NCBI GenBank assembly: GCA_015680685.1
Contig: MNCI01003312.1
Span: 125,129 to 189,128 of the forward strand
Reading direction: 5' to 3'
DNA: 64,000 nucleotides
Source of the DNA: Gnetum montanum
Lineage: Eukaryota; Streptophyta; Gnetopsida; Gnetales; Gnetaceae
In this document: positions 34,792 to 46,369 of the stretch, piece after piece
Layout of the letters: every line of letters begins with the position of its first letter
How positions within the stretch are numbered: position 1 is the first letter of the stretch
The notes under the pieces: generated by a model
Told to the model about the DNA's origin: nothing
Seen by the model: the letters and a program-made list of their open reading frames with translations, nothing else
The model's database searches: none
Translations under genes and position numbers: made by a program

Positions 34792-35710
34792 TGATGAGTG
34801 GCGAGGTACCCCTACACTCAACCATATGAATACGAGCGTTTCATGCACGATCTAGCCAAACTCCGTAAACGGGCTAGTTGTGGTATCTAGACAGTTACTC
34901 GTAGATCGTAGTTCGCTACCTTCCCACCTGGACTAGTATTAGCTTTGTCACATATGGTTTAGTCTAGAGTGAGGTCTATGATGTGTTCCTATACTAATGC
35001 TACTCCTAGGACTAATGGTAAATAATATTGACTATACTAGGAGAGAGAGTGTGTGAGAGAGAATCTAAGCTAGCCTAAGTGCGATGAGCATTCGTTCCTT
35101 AATCATCCGTACACATCTTGGACCTCATGCATGACTATTACTGGGATTACTAAGTGTAGATCCTAGGTACGCTATTGGGTTACCAAGTAGTCACACTTAA
35201 ATGCTCGTGATCAAGTCGTACTCATTCTGCATTTAATAGGAGTTTAGGGTAAAGAGATGTTAACTAGGAAAGCAATAAATAACAATAAAAATTAAATAAT
35301 TAAACTAAGTGAATGCTGCAATGATGAAGTAATCTCAATCTTTACTACCGATCATGTGCGTGTCCAAGTACGTCACACTCGAATAAGGATGCTGTACAAT
35401 TACAATTACCACACTGTGGGCATGCACTGGGAGGAAAGGGTTGAGAGGAATCTAAACTTAAAAACTTACAATAAAATCTAAAGACTAATGCTAAAACCAA
35501 GTGTGCCACCTTTTATTTATAGGCTCACACGGGAACCGCGATATCGTGTACGCGATATCACATGTAGGCCACGATATCGCGTACGCAATATTAGGGGTTC
35601 GATAACAGGGGTCCGATATTGGGACCTAGCATCTTGTATGAGGGCTCCGATAACAAGGCTCTGATAATTGGGCTTGATAGACCATGACTCATCCAGACCA
35701 TTACTCATCA
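34792..35710 (-). repeat. 3' LTR of the gag-only element
   Basis: 919 bases, TGATGAG...CTCATCA. TATTTATA at 35514-35521 is a minus-strand TATA box. Palindromic units at about 35539-35563 and 35572-35590 are more diverged than in the 5' LTR. Most of the LTR is base-for-base the same as its partner, so insertion was comparatively recent. Confidence 0.9.
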
Positions 35711-35720
35711 TACCCCCATG

Positions 35721-37659
35721 ACTGAATAACAACTTATCCTCGAGTCAAAGAAAGTGAGGAACAAGTTCAATTGATTACACAGTGGATAGGTATGGGATTA
35801 TTGACTGACTAGGAATTTATTCATGCCACAATGGAGGATTAAATAAAATTTGGACACAGACACAAAAGACAAAACTTGTGGAACTCATGGGGTTCCCGGT
35901 AGTGGTGGCTCCTCCATGGGTGCCTTTCCTTTGTTTTGCGCTCCAGGCTTCTAAGATTGATACTGTTGAAGAAGTGCCTACAGTTTCTCCTCTTCTATCC
36001 ATAGATTATGAGCTTTCCATGCTGATGTTCCAATGTTTGATCTAGTTGGCACTTTCCATGGACACGGTAGCTATGGGAACACTTGATTGGCCTTGACATG
36101 TCATGTCGCAAACAGTCATCATTCCTCTTCATAAGCTTGGGCCCTGACTTCTCCAATTTTTTCTTGGATAAATTATGCAGTAATAGGAGTTCCATGATGG
36201 ATGTTGAGTGATTGTGCCTCCTGCTCTGCATGTTCTACATGAAGTCCTTGACATCTGCCTTCCCTTGGTCGTTCAGTTGCACCTTGAGAAGGTCCTCCTT
36301 GTTGTCTTCTTTTAGGGGTCATCTATAATCACACAAAGATCAATTGTTAGTAAGGTTATTGAAAAAAGTTCAATGATTTCATACCTTACTCATTGTCTTT
36401 AATAAATTTTGATTTCTTTGCTTAGTGTGATTTTAGAGTTAGCAATTTTTTCAAGGAAGTTGCCCTAAAAGTTTAATGTTGGACCTGGTTTGTTTAGGTG
36501 ACACATAAAAGGACATGGTTTTGAGGAATGTTTGATAAAATGATAATAAAGGAAAGAATTGATTTGGCAATGAAGTACTCAGAGGGTATAAGATGATGTG
36601 GTGGTATGCAACAAGTACAAATTGCGAAAGTCACACAAGTGGATCCTCCCCAAAGCAGGTTCCAACCTATAATGCCCTTGCGTAACCACACCTTACAATG
36701 TCCGTAGGTACTAGAAGGGTTAAATGTAATCATACCAATTTCACAAAACACACATATGTAAGTATCACCAGAATGAGGTAACAATTGTATGCTACATAAG
36801 ACATGAGTTACAATTACATGAACAACGAGATGAGACAAACTACAGAAGGGGTTATAGAGATTGGGACATGAGGTAACTAACCTAGGGCATAGTGAATCCT
36901 GTGTGTAAAGCATGATTAATGTGTCATTAACCCATCGTTCCAAGATCAGGACCAAGTCTATTCCTCTGATCAGTGACATCGCATTGTTTCATCCCATGAT
37001 AAGAAACTATGAGAGTACCAGAACAACAAGGCATATGATCACTTGGCATTTTGTTCAAGGGAGAAGTGATTTTTTCTTTGTGGCACTTTATTTTTTTTTC
37101 TTTTTTTTTCGATTGCTAAATCCAGAGAAGCTACCAACCTTCAGGCATGGGTGCATGTCTTTCCAGTGGGACCCCCTAGAACAGCATTGGAGTTTTAAGT
37201 GCCTTTTGATTACTCTTACTCCCATTTTGCATTAGATCTACAAGGATCTTAGTACAACTATGTTGTGTGATAACTCTCATAGATGTCACCAATGAGAATC
37301 CACAAGTCCCCTTGATGTCACATCCTAATCATTTCCTCTTGGTCCATCCTTCTTTATTCTAGGTACAATGAACACAAAATTAATTTTAAGTTTCAAGAAT
37401 GTCAAGAATATCACTGTATCCTCGAATAGAGGCTGTTATTTGTAGAATGGATGAGTGGGTGTAATGGGCTCACTGTCCAAATAATTGATCGTTCGAGACT
37501 CGATAACATAGAACACACCTCAACCAACGAGCCACATGAGTGTTTTATTCATAGATGAGATTACTTATAAAAGATAAAAAGATAAAATAAGAAATTGATA
37601 AATGAAAAACTGGAAAACAAAAAATTGTAAAATTGAAGAAAAATGAAAAAATAGTTATT
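35721..37659 (-). other. Non-coding tail of the gag-only element
   Basis: No gene supported. A 161-codon minus-strand frame at 36494-36979 has no recognisable domain and lies in the tail conserved with element 1 (GGGCATTATAGG-like block near 36670, GGCATGGGTGCATGTCTTTCC at 37144). It is probably a chance frame. Confidence 0.55.
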
Positions 37660-39720
37660 AATCCTACTTGTCATTAAAATGGGGGATATCCCCCATAACT
37701 AAATAGTTGAGCATGGCGAGGATTAATAATTGAAAGATGAGGATCCTTGCATGTTGGAAGTATCGAGACTTGGTCATACTTACCCCATTGGGGTTCACAC
37801 ACTTGATTATAGTAAGTGTAGTGGGGCAATTTATAAGATGTGGTTCCTGGGTAACAAGTTGACCCACTATGATACTTGAGACCGTAAGATGGTATGCAAG
37901 GATTAGGATGTCACTCTCCATGGCTGTATTCATTGGGCCATATGGTTGTTGGAGTGTTAATTGGTGGCCCTGATGAGGTGACATGAGGCATTTTGTTCGA
38001 AGAGAAGGATGCATCATAATGTTGGACTTGTGCCAAGTTGGAGAATGCAGTGGCCTTGGAACTGTGTTGTCCCTTCCTACGATCATGTCTAAAGAAGGGA
38101 CGCTTTCGATGTTGAGGAGGCCTCTCACTGCTATTGGCAATAGTAGCACAAGTAACGTTTGTGGGTTGTTGCTGTGGTGCAGACACTTAAGGTACAATTG
38201 GTGGCAATGTAGAAGGAGAGAAAGGATGAGAATGTTGAAATTTAGGAGAAGTGTAAGGTACACAAGGTGGTGGTTGTGTTGAATACATGGGCTGATAATA
38301 TTGAGGAGAATGATAATGCGACGAGATAGAGTATGTTGACCTAGTTGGGAAAATAGGATGTTGGACTAGATAGGCATTTGGATTCGGATGATACGAAGGG
38401 TGTCTCCAGTTGAGGGATGGCTTCCCCCACGATTGGGATTGTTGCCACTGTGATCGAACACAATATCTTTGTATGAACTCTAGGCGTAACGTGCTTCTCC
38501 AATGCTCATATAAATGTAACAAGATTGGGCATTGGCCCTTGGGGTGATCATACAGGAAAATGTTGCATTCATATGTATGATTAGCAGTTGAGCTCTTATC
38601 TTCTTCATCCCTTCTTTCCGATTATCTAGTGATACTTTTTCCTACTTCTCAGGTTGTCAAAACTCTATCTCTAATAATATCAATATATTCTCCACACTTT
38701 TTAGGCGTCCATTCCAACATCTTATTGATCTTTGCCTCAACTTCCGCTAATGATTATTGTACTAGCAAAGATGGTTCTTCCTCATTGAGATAGGTTGATT
38801 TCTTCTTTTTATGATCATGGACCTCTGTTAAGTTGAGATTTTGGTCTTGTTAATGTTTTTCAACACTCTCCCATCTAGCCATTTCTCCTTCTTCTTTTGC
38901 TACCTGCTTAATAAGCTCTTGGAATTGATGGGTTCGTAGTTCGTATAGTTGACCTTAGGCATACATCCCTAGGGTCTCTCTTGTTTCATCATGAAGCCCA
39001 TCAATGATATGATACATTAGCCTTTCCTCAGAGAACTCATGGCCTGGATAGTTGTTTAACAATGCATAATATCTTTCTAAGGCCATGTCCAAGGGTTCAT
39101 GTTGTGCTTGTTTCCACTCTTGGATTTGTTTCCTCAAGGTTGACACTCTTGCATAGGTTTTCGTTAAAAAGTTCTACCACTGTTGGCCAACATTGTATTG
39201 AATTTGGTTTTAACGATTTATACGATACTTTTGCTTGGCCAATGAGTGTCATAGGAAAGAGCTTGAGTTTTTGCCAACCATTATCAATATTGTTCCATGC
39301 ATAGGCATTGTAGAAGGCTTGTAAATGTTGTTGCGGATCTAAGTCATAGCCTCCTAAAAAATAAGGAAAGTTGTTTAAATCGATCCTGGGTAGGTGGCTC
39401 TCTTTACGATGCCTACGGGAGATTCGAACATCCTCTTGTATTTACGTTAGGCTTGTAGTGGCCAGTAGGGGTTCATCGTCATTGAGTAAGTTATGCTTTT
39501 GTGCGTTGGAATGATGTTGCCTTTGTTTATGTTTATAAGAAACCCCCACCTCGGATTGTGCACTCCAATCTTCATTGTCATATAATTTGTTGGTTCTCCA
39601 ATGAATTGCAGCATTAGATGTGGCATTATTGTAGTCTTGTAGGAGAGGCATGGTTGTGCAATTGTGTGTGAATTTATATGTGACTTTTTATAATTATTTC
39701 TTCCTAAAAGATATATCATT
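37660..39720 (-). pseudogene. Gag of the gag-only element, broken
   Basis: Read on the minus strand: an N-terminal part with NDDEPLLATTSL near 39450, and a gag core at 38955-39146 with STLRKQIQEWKQAQHEPLDM, HIIDGL and TRETLGMYA. A CX2(C to F)X3HX4C finger lies near 38527-38567 (CNIFLYDHPKGQC), then RKRPFFR near 38090. It then runs into non-coding tail where pol-bearing relatives continue into protease. Several frameshifts and stops break the frame. The gag is homologous to element 1. Confidence 0.75.
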
Positions 39721-39774
39721 GATTCCTGTACAACGACCTTGTATGATATAACTAACCTAGATAACTAGCACCGT

Positions 39775-39792
39775 TCCCCGACAACGGTGCCA
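39775..39792 (-). promoter_or_regulatory. Primer-binding site, tRNA-Asp type
   Basis: The minus strand reads TGGCACCGTTGTCGGGGA, differing at only two positions from the tRNA-Asp-complementary site TGGCGCCGTTGCCGGGGA. It is one base from the LTR end. Confidence 0.85.
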
Positions 39793-39793
39793 A

Positions 39794-40700
39794 TGATGAG
39801 TGGCGAGGTACCCCTACGCTCAACCATATGAATACGAGCGTTTCATGCACGATCCAGTTGAACTCCATAGATGGGCTAGTTGTGGTATCTAGACAGTTAC
39901 TCGTAGATTGCAGTTCACTATCTTCCCACCTGGACTAGTATTAGCTTTGTCACATATGGTTTAGTCCAGAGTGAGGTGTATGATGTGTTCCTATACTAAT
40001 GCTACTCCTAGGGCTAATGGTAAATAATATTGACTAAACTAGGAGAGGGAGAGAGAGAGGGAGAGAATCTAAGCTAGCCTAAGTGCAATGAGCATCCGTT
40101 CCTTAATCATCTGTACACATCTTGGACCTCATGCATGACTACTACTGGGATTACCAAGTGTAGATCCTAGGTACACTACTAGGTTACCAAGTAGTCACAC
40201 TTAAATGCTCGTGATCAAGTCGTACTCATTCCGCATTTAATAGGATTTTAGGGTAAAGAGATGTTAACTAGGAAAGCAATAAATAACAATAAAAATTAAA
40301 TAATTAAACTAAGTGAATGCTGCAATGATGAAGTAATCTCAATCTTTACTGCCGGTCATGTGCGTGTCCAAGTACGTCACACTCGAATAAGGATGCCATA
40401 CAATTACAATCACCACACTGTGGGCATGCACTGGGAGGAAAGGGTTGAGAGGAATCTAAACTTAAAAACTTATAATAAAATCTAAAGACTAATGCTAAAG
40501 CCAAGTGTGCCGCCTTTTATTTATAGGCTCACATGGGAACCGCGATATCGCGTACGCGATATCGCATGCAGGCCACGATATCGCGTATGCGATATCGAGG
40601 GTTCGATAATAGGGGTCCGATATCGGGACCTAGTATCTTGTATAAGGGCTCCGATAACTGGGCCTGACAGACCATGACTCATACAGACCATGACTCATCA
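39794..40700 (-). repeat. 5' LTR of the gag-only element
   Basis: 907 bases with the same termini. A minus-strand TATA box (TATAAATA) lies at 40518-40525. Upstream of it, at 40542-40565, is a perfect 24-base palindrome (arm GCGATATCGCGT), and a near copy lies at 40574-40597. Confidence 0.92.
40542..40597 (-). promoter_or_regulatory. Paired palindromes upstream of the LTR TATA box
   Basis: The first palindrome is perfect over 24 bases (GCGATATCGCGT and its reverse complement). The second, 8 bases further upstream in the sense of transcription, has a CGTATG centre. The distance to the TATA box is about 17 bases. The motif recurs in the solo LTRs at 22017 and 23397, with different copy numbers. 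Confidence 0.75.
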
Positions 40701-40916
40701 AATTCCATAAGTAAAACTCATATTATATGCCATCTCAAATAAATAATTTAGGCTCAGTTTAAAGAACTAAAGAGTAAGTATGACAAGAAGAAATAGATAG
40801 AATTGATTCTATAAAGAAGAGCTTTTGTCATTTGACATGTTAGATTTGAAAAGGAGAATCTTTGTAGAGTCAAAACATTAGTTCTATATGAAAACATCAT
40901 AGTGATGGTCAGCTTG

Positions 40917-40961
40917 TAGAACCAAAAATTTGTTCTATAAGTGAACTTATTTTTGGTTCTA
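40917..40961. repeat. 13-bp perfect inverted repeat in the GGTTCTA repeat region
   Basis: TAGAACCAAAAAT at 40917-40929 and ATTTTTGGTTCTA at 40949-40961, with a 19-base spacer. It lies in the right-hand continuation (40706-40974) of the repeat region at 34001-34791. Confidence 0.85.
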
Positions 40962-40974
40962 CCTTGTTAGCTAG

Positions 40975-41819
40975 TGATGAAACATCATAAGATAAGTTGT
41001 GTCAACACATGCTTATCGACATAGCCTCATCAATGTATCCCCATCGATCCATGCTAGAGTGCATTCACACAAATACATCAGCACTTATGGAGTCATTACT
41101 TATATAAATGTGTGCACCCTTTGCATTTATAGCACCTTTTTATCATAGCGTTAGCCAAATTTTTTCAATTTCTCTATTGAAAAGTTAGAATATTTTTGTC
41201 TTAAGTGCTCATAGTATGGATATATAAGATTGTACAAAGTATTATTCAAGTGCCTATGTACTTGGACATGTTAGCATGATCGACAATAAAATTGAGATTT
41301 CTTACATCTATTGCAACACTTAAAATAGTTTACTATTTCTTTTCAGTACTTTACTTTATATGCAATTTACTTCCATATTCTTAGTTAATTAATATGATTT
41401 AATCATAAGCATGTGAGTACGACCACTTTGAACATAACATACTAACACTTGGTAATCTAGCAGTGTTGGTATAAGTTCAGGATGTGTATGGCAAGTGGAA
41501 ATGGTTACTTCATGTGAGGATAGCTAACTTAAGAATTAGTTATTTAATTTAATTATAAAATCCTCATTTTAGTGTTAAGCAATTAAGAGAAAATATGATA
41601 AAATAATTATAAAAATATATATCTTATGCCTTAATCATACTTAACCATATGTATAGTTAGACACAAATATGGATTAAGAAGACAATGATTTGCTACTCCA
41701 TGGTTCACTATTTAGAAATATCGACCACTTGGGAAACTAAGTCTACAAAATTTGACCAGATCACTAGTGAACACTTGTAATTCATATAGTTGGGCATAGG
41801 GGATACTCGTTGCTCATCA
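40975..41819 (+). repeat. 5' LTR of element 2
   Basis: Starts TGATGAAACATC, ends GCTCATCA. TATATAAATG near 41100 is a TATA box. AACACTTGGTAATCTAGCAGTG is shared with the LTR at 49259-50085. The start is inferred from the terminus and length, not from a TSD. Confidence 0.6.
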
Positions 41820-41820
41820 T

Positions 41821-41838
41821 TAACACCATTTCCAGGGA
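41821..41838 (+). promoter_or_regulatory. Primer-binding site of element 2
   Basis: TAACACCATTTCCAGGGA, a decayed tRNA-Asp-type site one base from the LTR end. Confidence 0.6.
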
Positions 41839-41978
41839 CTTAGTTTAGATAAGTGCACTAATTATTATCAACTAGTGATCTTTTATAAAATCATTGTAAG
41901 AAAAACACAATAAGAAATCATTCATAATAACAATAATATTATTATTATCTCAAGGCACACTTAAGACACATTACTAAA

Positions 41979-44600
41979 ATGGCTTCTGCTCATAGGAATG
42001 AATCTCCACTAAATAGGAACAAATCCAGTAGGCAACAAGAAAGGACACAGAGGACTATCGATGAGAAGTCTCAACAACTATAAGTCATGTATGCCCATCT
42101 AGATCCCTATTATTCAGACTTTACCTTTATTCTCCACTAGGATGAGTAGTTACATTGGAGAGATATGGATAGTAGCATTATATTACCTTCTGATTGATTC
42201 ATTCTCACCATGCTCAAGGCCCAGCTCATGAGACTGGACATTGAAATAGCAAAGTCTGAGTATGAAATCATGGATCAAATCTCCAGGGACTACTAGCCTA
42301 TAGAAGTGTATCTTTGGAAAGAAAAACACATGGAGGTCCACTATAAAGCCTCCAAGGGCAAATAGATCCCACCACCATTTTTTCAATAATTGCATTAAGA
42401 GGGAGAGGATTTCTTTGCTAGGTAGTTTCAATATACAAATTCTCCTCCTTTCTTTGAGGAGGAAATCTTTCATCAATTGTTGTAGTTAACCTTTTGAAAC
42501 CTTAGTGAAAGAAAGATAGGATCTAAAGGTTAAAGAACCTTCAAAGATTAAGTCTTCTAGTCATTCATCCAAGGATAATAGAAATGATAAAGATAGGGAG
42601 AGGATCAAGATAAGGACCAAAAAAGAAGGACTAAAAGGCATTGTTCTCCTAGTCCTTCACCTTCATCATCCTTCTCATCATTAAATTTTAACAAGAGGAG
42701 TTGTGGCAAAGATAAAGATAGAGGTGATTAAGATTGAGATAGAGATGATAGGAGGTCCCATCATGATGATAAGAACCAAGATGGGAGTCAACATAGAAAG
42801 GAACAAGAGCATCATCAAGAAAGGTGGCACAATAGAACTCGCCATAGGAAGCATGGTCATAATAGGGACCACCATGGATGTGATGATGATGAAGAATCAT
42901 TTTTGGCCAATAGAAACCTGTTGAATATTTTAGAAGTAGTCAGAGTCTCCACCAGGTATCAAAAGGATACTAGGATCAAAAGGTTGGATATGAACAATAT
43001 CTTCAAATTTGAAGGAGGATATAGTATAGATCTCAAGCATCATCTACAAGCTTTCCATGATGTCTGCAATTTACAAAACATTAAGAATGAGTGGTAGAAG
43101 ATAAATTATTTCAAAGGACACTTATTAAAGAAGCAAAAAGTTGGTACTAGTCTCCAGAACTGAAATTCATTCACAGATGGAGTATAATGATGGAGCTATT
43201 TAATGACAAATACCAGATGTACTCTAGAGTATCCAATTTGAGGAAACAAATCCAAGGATGAAAGCAAAGAAATAATGAGTCCTTGGATGTGTCTTTGGGA
43301 AGGTACTACTCCCTCTTGCACCAATGGCTAGGCCATGGATTCTCTCAAAGGGAGTAGCTTCGCCACATCATAGATGGGCTTCAAAATAAAACAGAGGAAA
43401 CTCTTAAGATCTTTACTTAAGGAAGAATTTTTGAAATGCAACCTCATTAGATCCAAAGGCTAATTGAGAAGGTGAGAAAGGAAAAAGAGGAGTTGAAAAA
43501 ATATGAAATTGCAGAGGAATATAACAGGGATCCCTCCATCTGCAAGAGGGAGGCATGTTTCTATGACTTAGCGTAGGAAGCATCATGAAATGAAGTGGTG
43601 TAGAGAAAGACCTTACCAATACAAAAATATGTCACTAAAATATCATCTAAGCTAGATAAAATGTGGGCTCCTTAGATGAAAAGTTTTAAATTGCTCTTAA
43701 AATTATGGAACAGAAGGCAAAGTAGGGGAGTAGTGAACAAGATAAAAGGAGAAGGAAAGATACAGAAATGGATTATCATTAATAAAAAGGTAAGGTTGCA
43801 ATAATCAATGAGGTTGCAAATTTAGAAATAGATGACAATGGATGTAATATCTACCAATATGAACATCCCAAAGGATGTTGTCCTATGCTGTTGCATCTAC
43901 AAGAATCTAGGATGTATGTCTTAAATCTAAAATTTTCAAAAAGGTAAACACCCAAGAGATTTCCTTACCCATAAGGTAATTAGTGGAACATCACATCAAC
44001 CTTAGGAGCAATCTTAGTCATGGCAAAATCCAAAGTCATGGAAAATGCCACCACTGTAGTAGTATTATCCATATCAGCTATTAGATCCCTATGGATATGA
44101 TGTCCAACAACTTGTATCTCCACGTAGCTGTACGAGCCACACTCCTTTCTCATATCATCACTACCCTCTTAAACGTTACTAAATGTTTACTCTGACAAAT
44201 GAATCTCCTTCCACTTATCCTTCTCTATATCCATCACCTAACTATGCATTATCTAACACTACTCCCTTACCACCTGCTCCACCTATGTAAGAAGAAATTT
44301 TGCCATTGCCATAGCAAACAAATGCTATGAGGGTAGTTAATTTATAGCCAAATATCCATCTAAATGGTTCTGAATAGAAGCCTCAGAAGAGGGCTTTCTT
44401 TAGAATCAATAGTCCATAGAAATCCTCTTAGAGACTACTAGCTATTAACCCTGCTCCATCCACTTTTGAAACTACCCTCAAATCTGCTTCAAACCAAACC
44501 TCCTCTAATGTCCATATAATCATGTTGACCCATGTAGTCACTGATTAGATAAAGGTAGGCCACCTTTCCAAGAAATGATTTGATCATGAGAGTCCCTTTA
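41979..44600 (+). pseudogene. Gag of element 2, broken
   Basis: Begins MASAHRNESP at 41979. A Ser-rich then His/Asp/Arg-rich linker lies at about 42640-42890 (CSPSPSPSSSFSS, RDDRRSHHD). A segment FLANRNLLNILE begins near 42900 and leads to FKFEGGYSIDLKHHLQAF. The core gag lies near 43190-43420 (LRKQIQG, HIIDGLQ). The CX2(C to Y)X3HX4C finger is at 43843-43884 (CNIYQYEHPKGCC), and KRAFFR near 44390. Stops are frequent, many TAG or TAA where the relative at 50 kb keeps Gln (for example 42130-42150). Confidence 0.75.
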
Positions 44601-45067
44601 TCTATTTGCAAATTGTAGAAAATGATCCATGCAAGGTTCTATTGGACTCAAGTTCTAGAGTGAATTTGATTTCATAAGAAATGTATAAGACTTGGAACTT
44701 GCTACCGCTAAAGAAATGTAACATTAGGCTAGAGCTTGCAGATTAGTCCATCACTATTCCTTTGGGATTAGTGGAGGACATTGTGACCATCATTTGTGGG
44801 TGGTCTTATCCAATATATTTCCTAGTGATCCATGTGGATAATTGTAAGGGGGACTTCCCTATTATCATGGAAATGGCTTGGCTTAGCATAATTATTCCAA
44901 GTTGGGGATTTGAGTCCAAGGAAAATGAATTTGGAAAGATAAAGAAGAAGAGAGTTCCATGCATTGCATATAGTGACATAGGGTGCCATTGCATGCAAAG
45001 GATATGGGCCATGCAAATCACATCCATCATAGCATACAGTATGTATGGAAAAGCAGCTAATATTTAA
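44601..45067 (+). pseudogene. Retropepsin-like protease of element 2, broken
   Basis: LLDSSSRVNLIS near 44638-44675 is an aspartic-protease active-site region with DSS in place of DSG. It is followed by ITIPLGLVEDIVTIICGW (44740-44800) and a GDFPIIMEMAWLS segment. By family it cleaves the gag-pol polyprotein. Stops interrupt it. Confidence 0.65.
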
Positions 45068-45539
45068 AGGTGCCTAGATGTAGCAATCACAAAATATGAA
45101 GGTACCTAGTGGCTGACAACAGATATAAGAATAGACTCAAAAATATGCATGAAACTAGCAAAAAGCCTCATAAGTGCTTACATTTATAGTATGAATAAAA
45201 TAGAGTAGATCCATAGCCAACTTCCTCATGCACAGATTGAGATGCATCAGGGAGAGTTGAGGATTCTAGATCACTTTAAGTAGCAGCCTCTTGAATTCAA
45301 AAGTTTACCAGCCAATCTAGAATACATTTTTCTTAACAATGGAAAACTAGTAATTATCAATGCCAACCTCGCTCAATCATAATAAATAAAATCACTAAAA
45401 GTAATAAAAAATTACCAACAATGTTTTTTTGGTCATATCATGAACTAACAAGGATAGATCCATAGATATGACAACATCAAATCTATAGAGACTCCTCCAT
45501 CAAACCAAAAAGGCAACCGCAGAGGAAGTTGAATCCAAA

Positions 45540-46030
45540 GCTTAAGCAAGTTATTAAGGATAAAACTGAACAACTTGTTAAGGCAAGATTCATTTATCCC
45601 ATTGCAAATAGTGAATGGGTTAGCCCACTCATAATTGTACTAAAGAAAGATAGAAAATGAAGAGTCTAAATAGACTATAGATTGTTAAACATGGCAACTT
45701 TAAAAGATTATTTTCCATTACCATTTGTAGACCAAGTGTTGGATACTATTACAGGGCATGGCTACTATAATTTTCTTGATGGTTATAGTGGCTATAACCA
45801 AATCTAAATAGTACTAAAGAATTATGTCAAAACAACCTTCACAAGTTCCTAGGGAACTTTTGCATATAAAAATATGCCCTTTGGCATTTACAATGCTCCT
45901 ACTACTTTCCAATGCTTGGTGCTTAGCGTTTTTCAGTAACAAATTAATAGTGGCATGGATGTCTTCATGGATGACTTCTCCACCTATGGCACCAACTTTG
46001 AACAAGCCTTTGATCATATGAAGTGCTAAA
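45540..46030 (+). pseudogene. Reverse transcriptase of element 2, broken
   Basis: SEWVSPLIIVLKKD, IDYRLLNMATLKDYFPLPF, FLDGYSGYNQI and the catalytic VFMDDFST (FMDD at 45964-45975, intact residues) follow the Ty3/gypsy RT order. In-frame stops, for example just before IDYR and after NQI, inactivate it. Confidence 0.82.
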
Positions 46031-46369
46031 ACATTGTGTGGAGACCAATGTAAAACTTAATTAGCAAAAAAGCCATTTGATGGTCCAAGAAGGCATTTTT
46101 TTGGGACACAGAATTTCAGAGAATTGGATCGAGATGGACCTAGTGAAAGTACAGGTCATCCAAGGGATTTTGAAACAACCTAAAATGGTAAAAGATGTGT
46201 AATATTTCCTTGGACACACTAGTTAGTACAAGTGCTTTATTGAAAAGTTTTTAAAAATTGCAAAACTAATGGTGAAGCTAATAAAGAAGAATGCACCATT
46301 CAACTAGACCAAGAAATGTGAATAATATTCTAGTAGCTAAAGTAGAAGCTCATAGAAACTCTAAATCTA

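Larger units (their letters stand above)
34792..40700 (-). mobile_element. Complete gag-only LTR retrotransposon (TR-GAG-like), TSD AATTC
   Basis: LTRs at 34792-35710 and 39794-40700 share the termini TGATGAG/CTCATCA. AATTC flanks the element at 34787-34791 and 40701-40705. On the minus strand the order is 5' LTR, PBS (39792-39775), gag (about 39720 to 37660), non-coding tail, a purine-rich CATGGGGGTA before the 3' LTR (35711-35720). The internal region is 4083 bases and shows no protease, RT, RNase H or integrase motif. It is therefore a non-autonomous element, probably mobilised by pol-bearing relatives such as those at 41-60 kb. Confidence 0.9.

Noticed and set aside
36494-36979. 161-codon minus-strand open frame
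   Set aside because: It lies in the non-coding tail conserved between elements, has no domain, and the homologous stretch in element 1 does not preserve the frame.
37664-38263. 199-codon minus-strand open frame
   Set aside because: It overlaps the gag in another frame; the gag frame carries the motifs shared with element 1.
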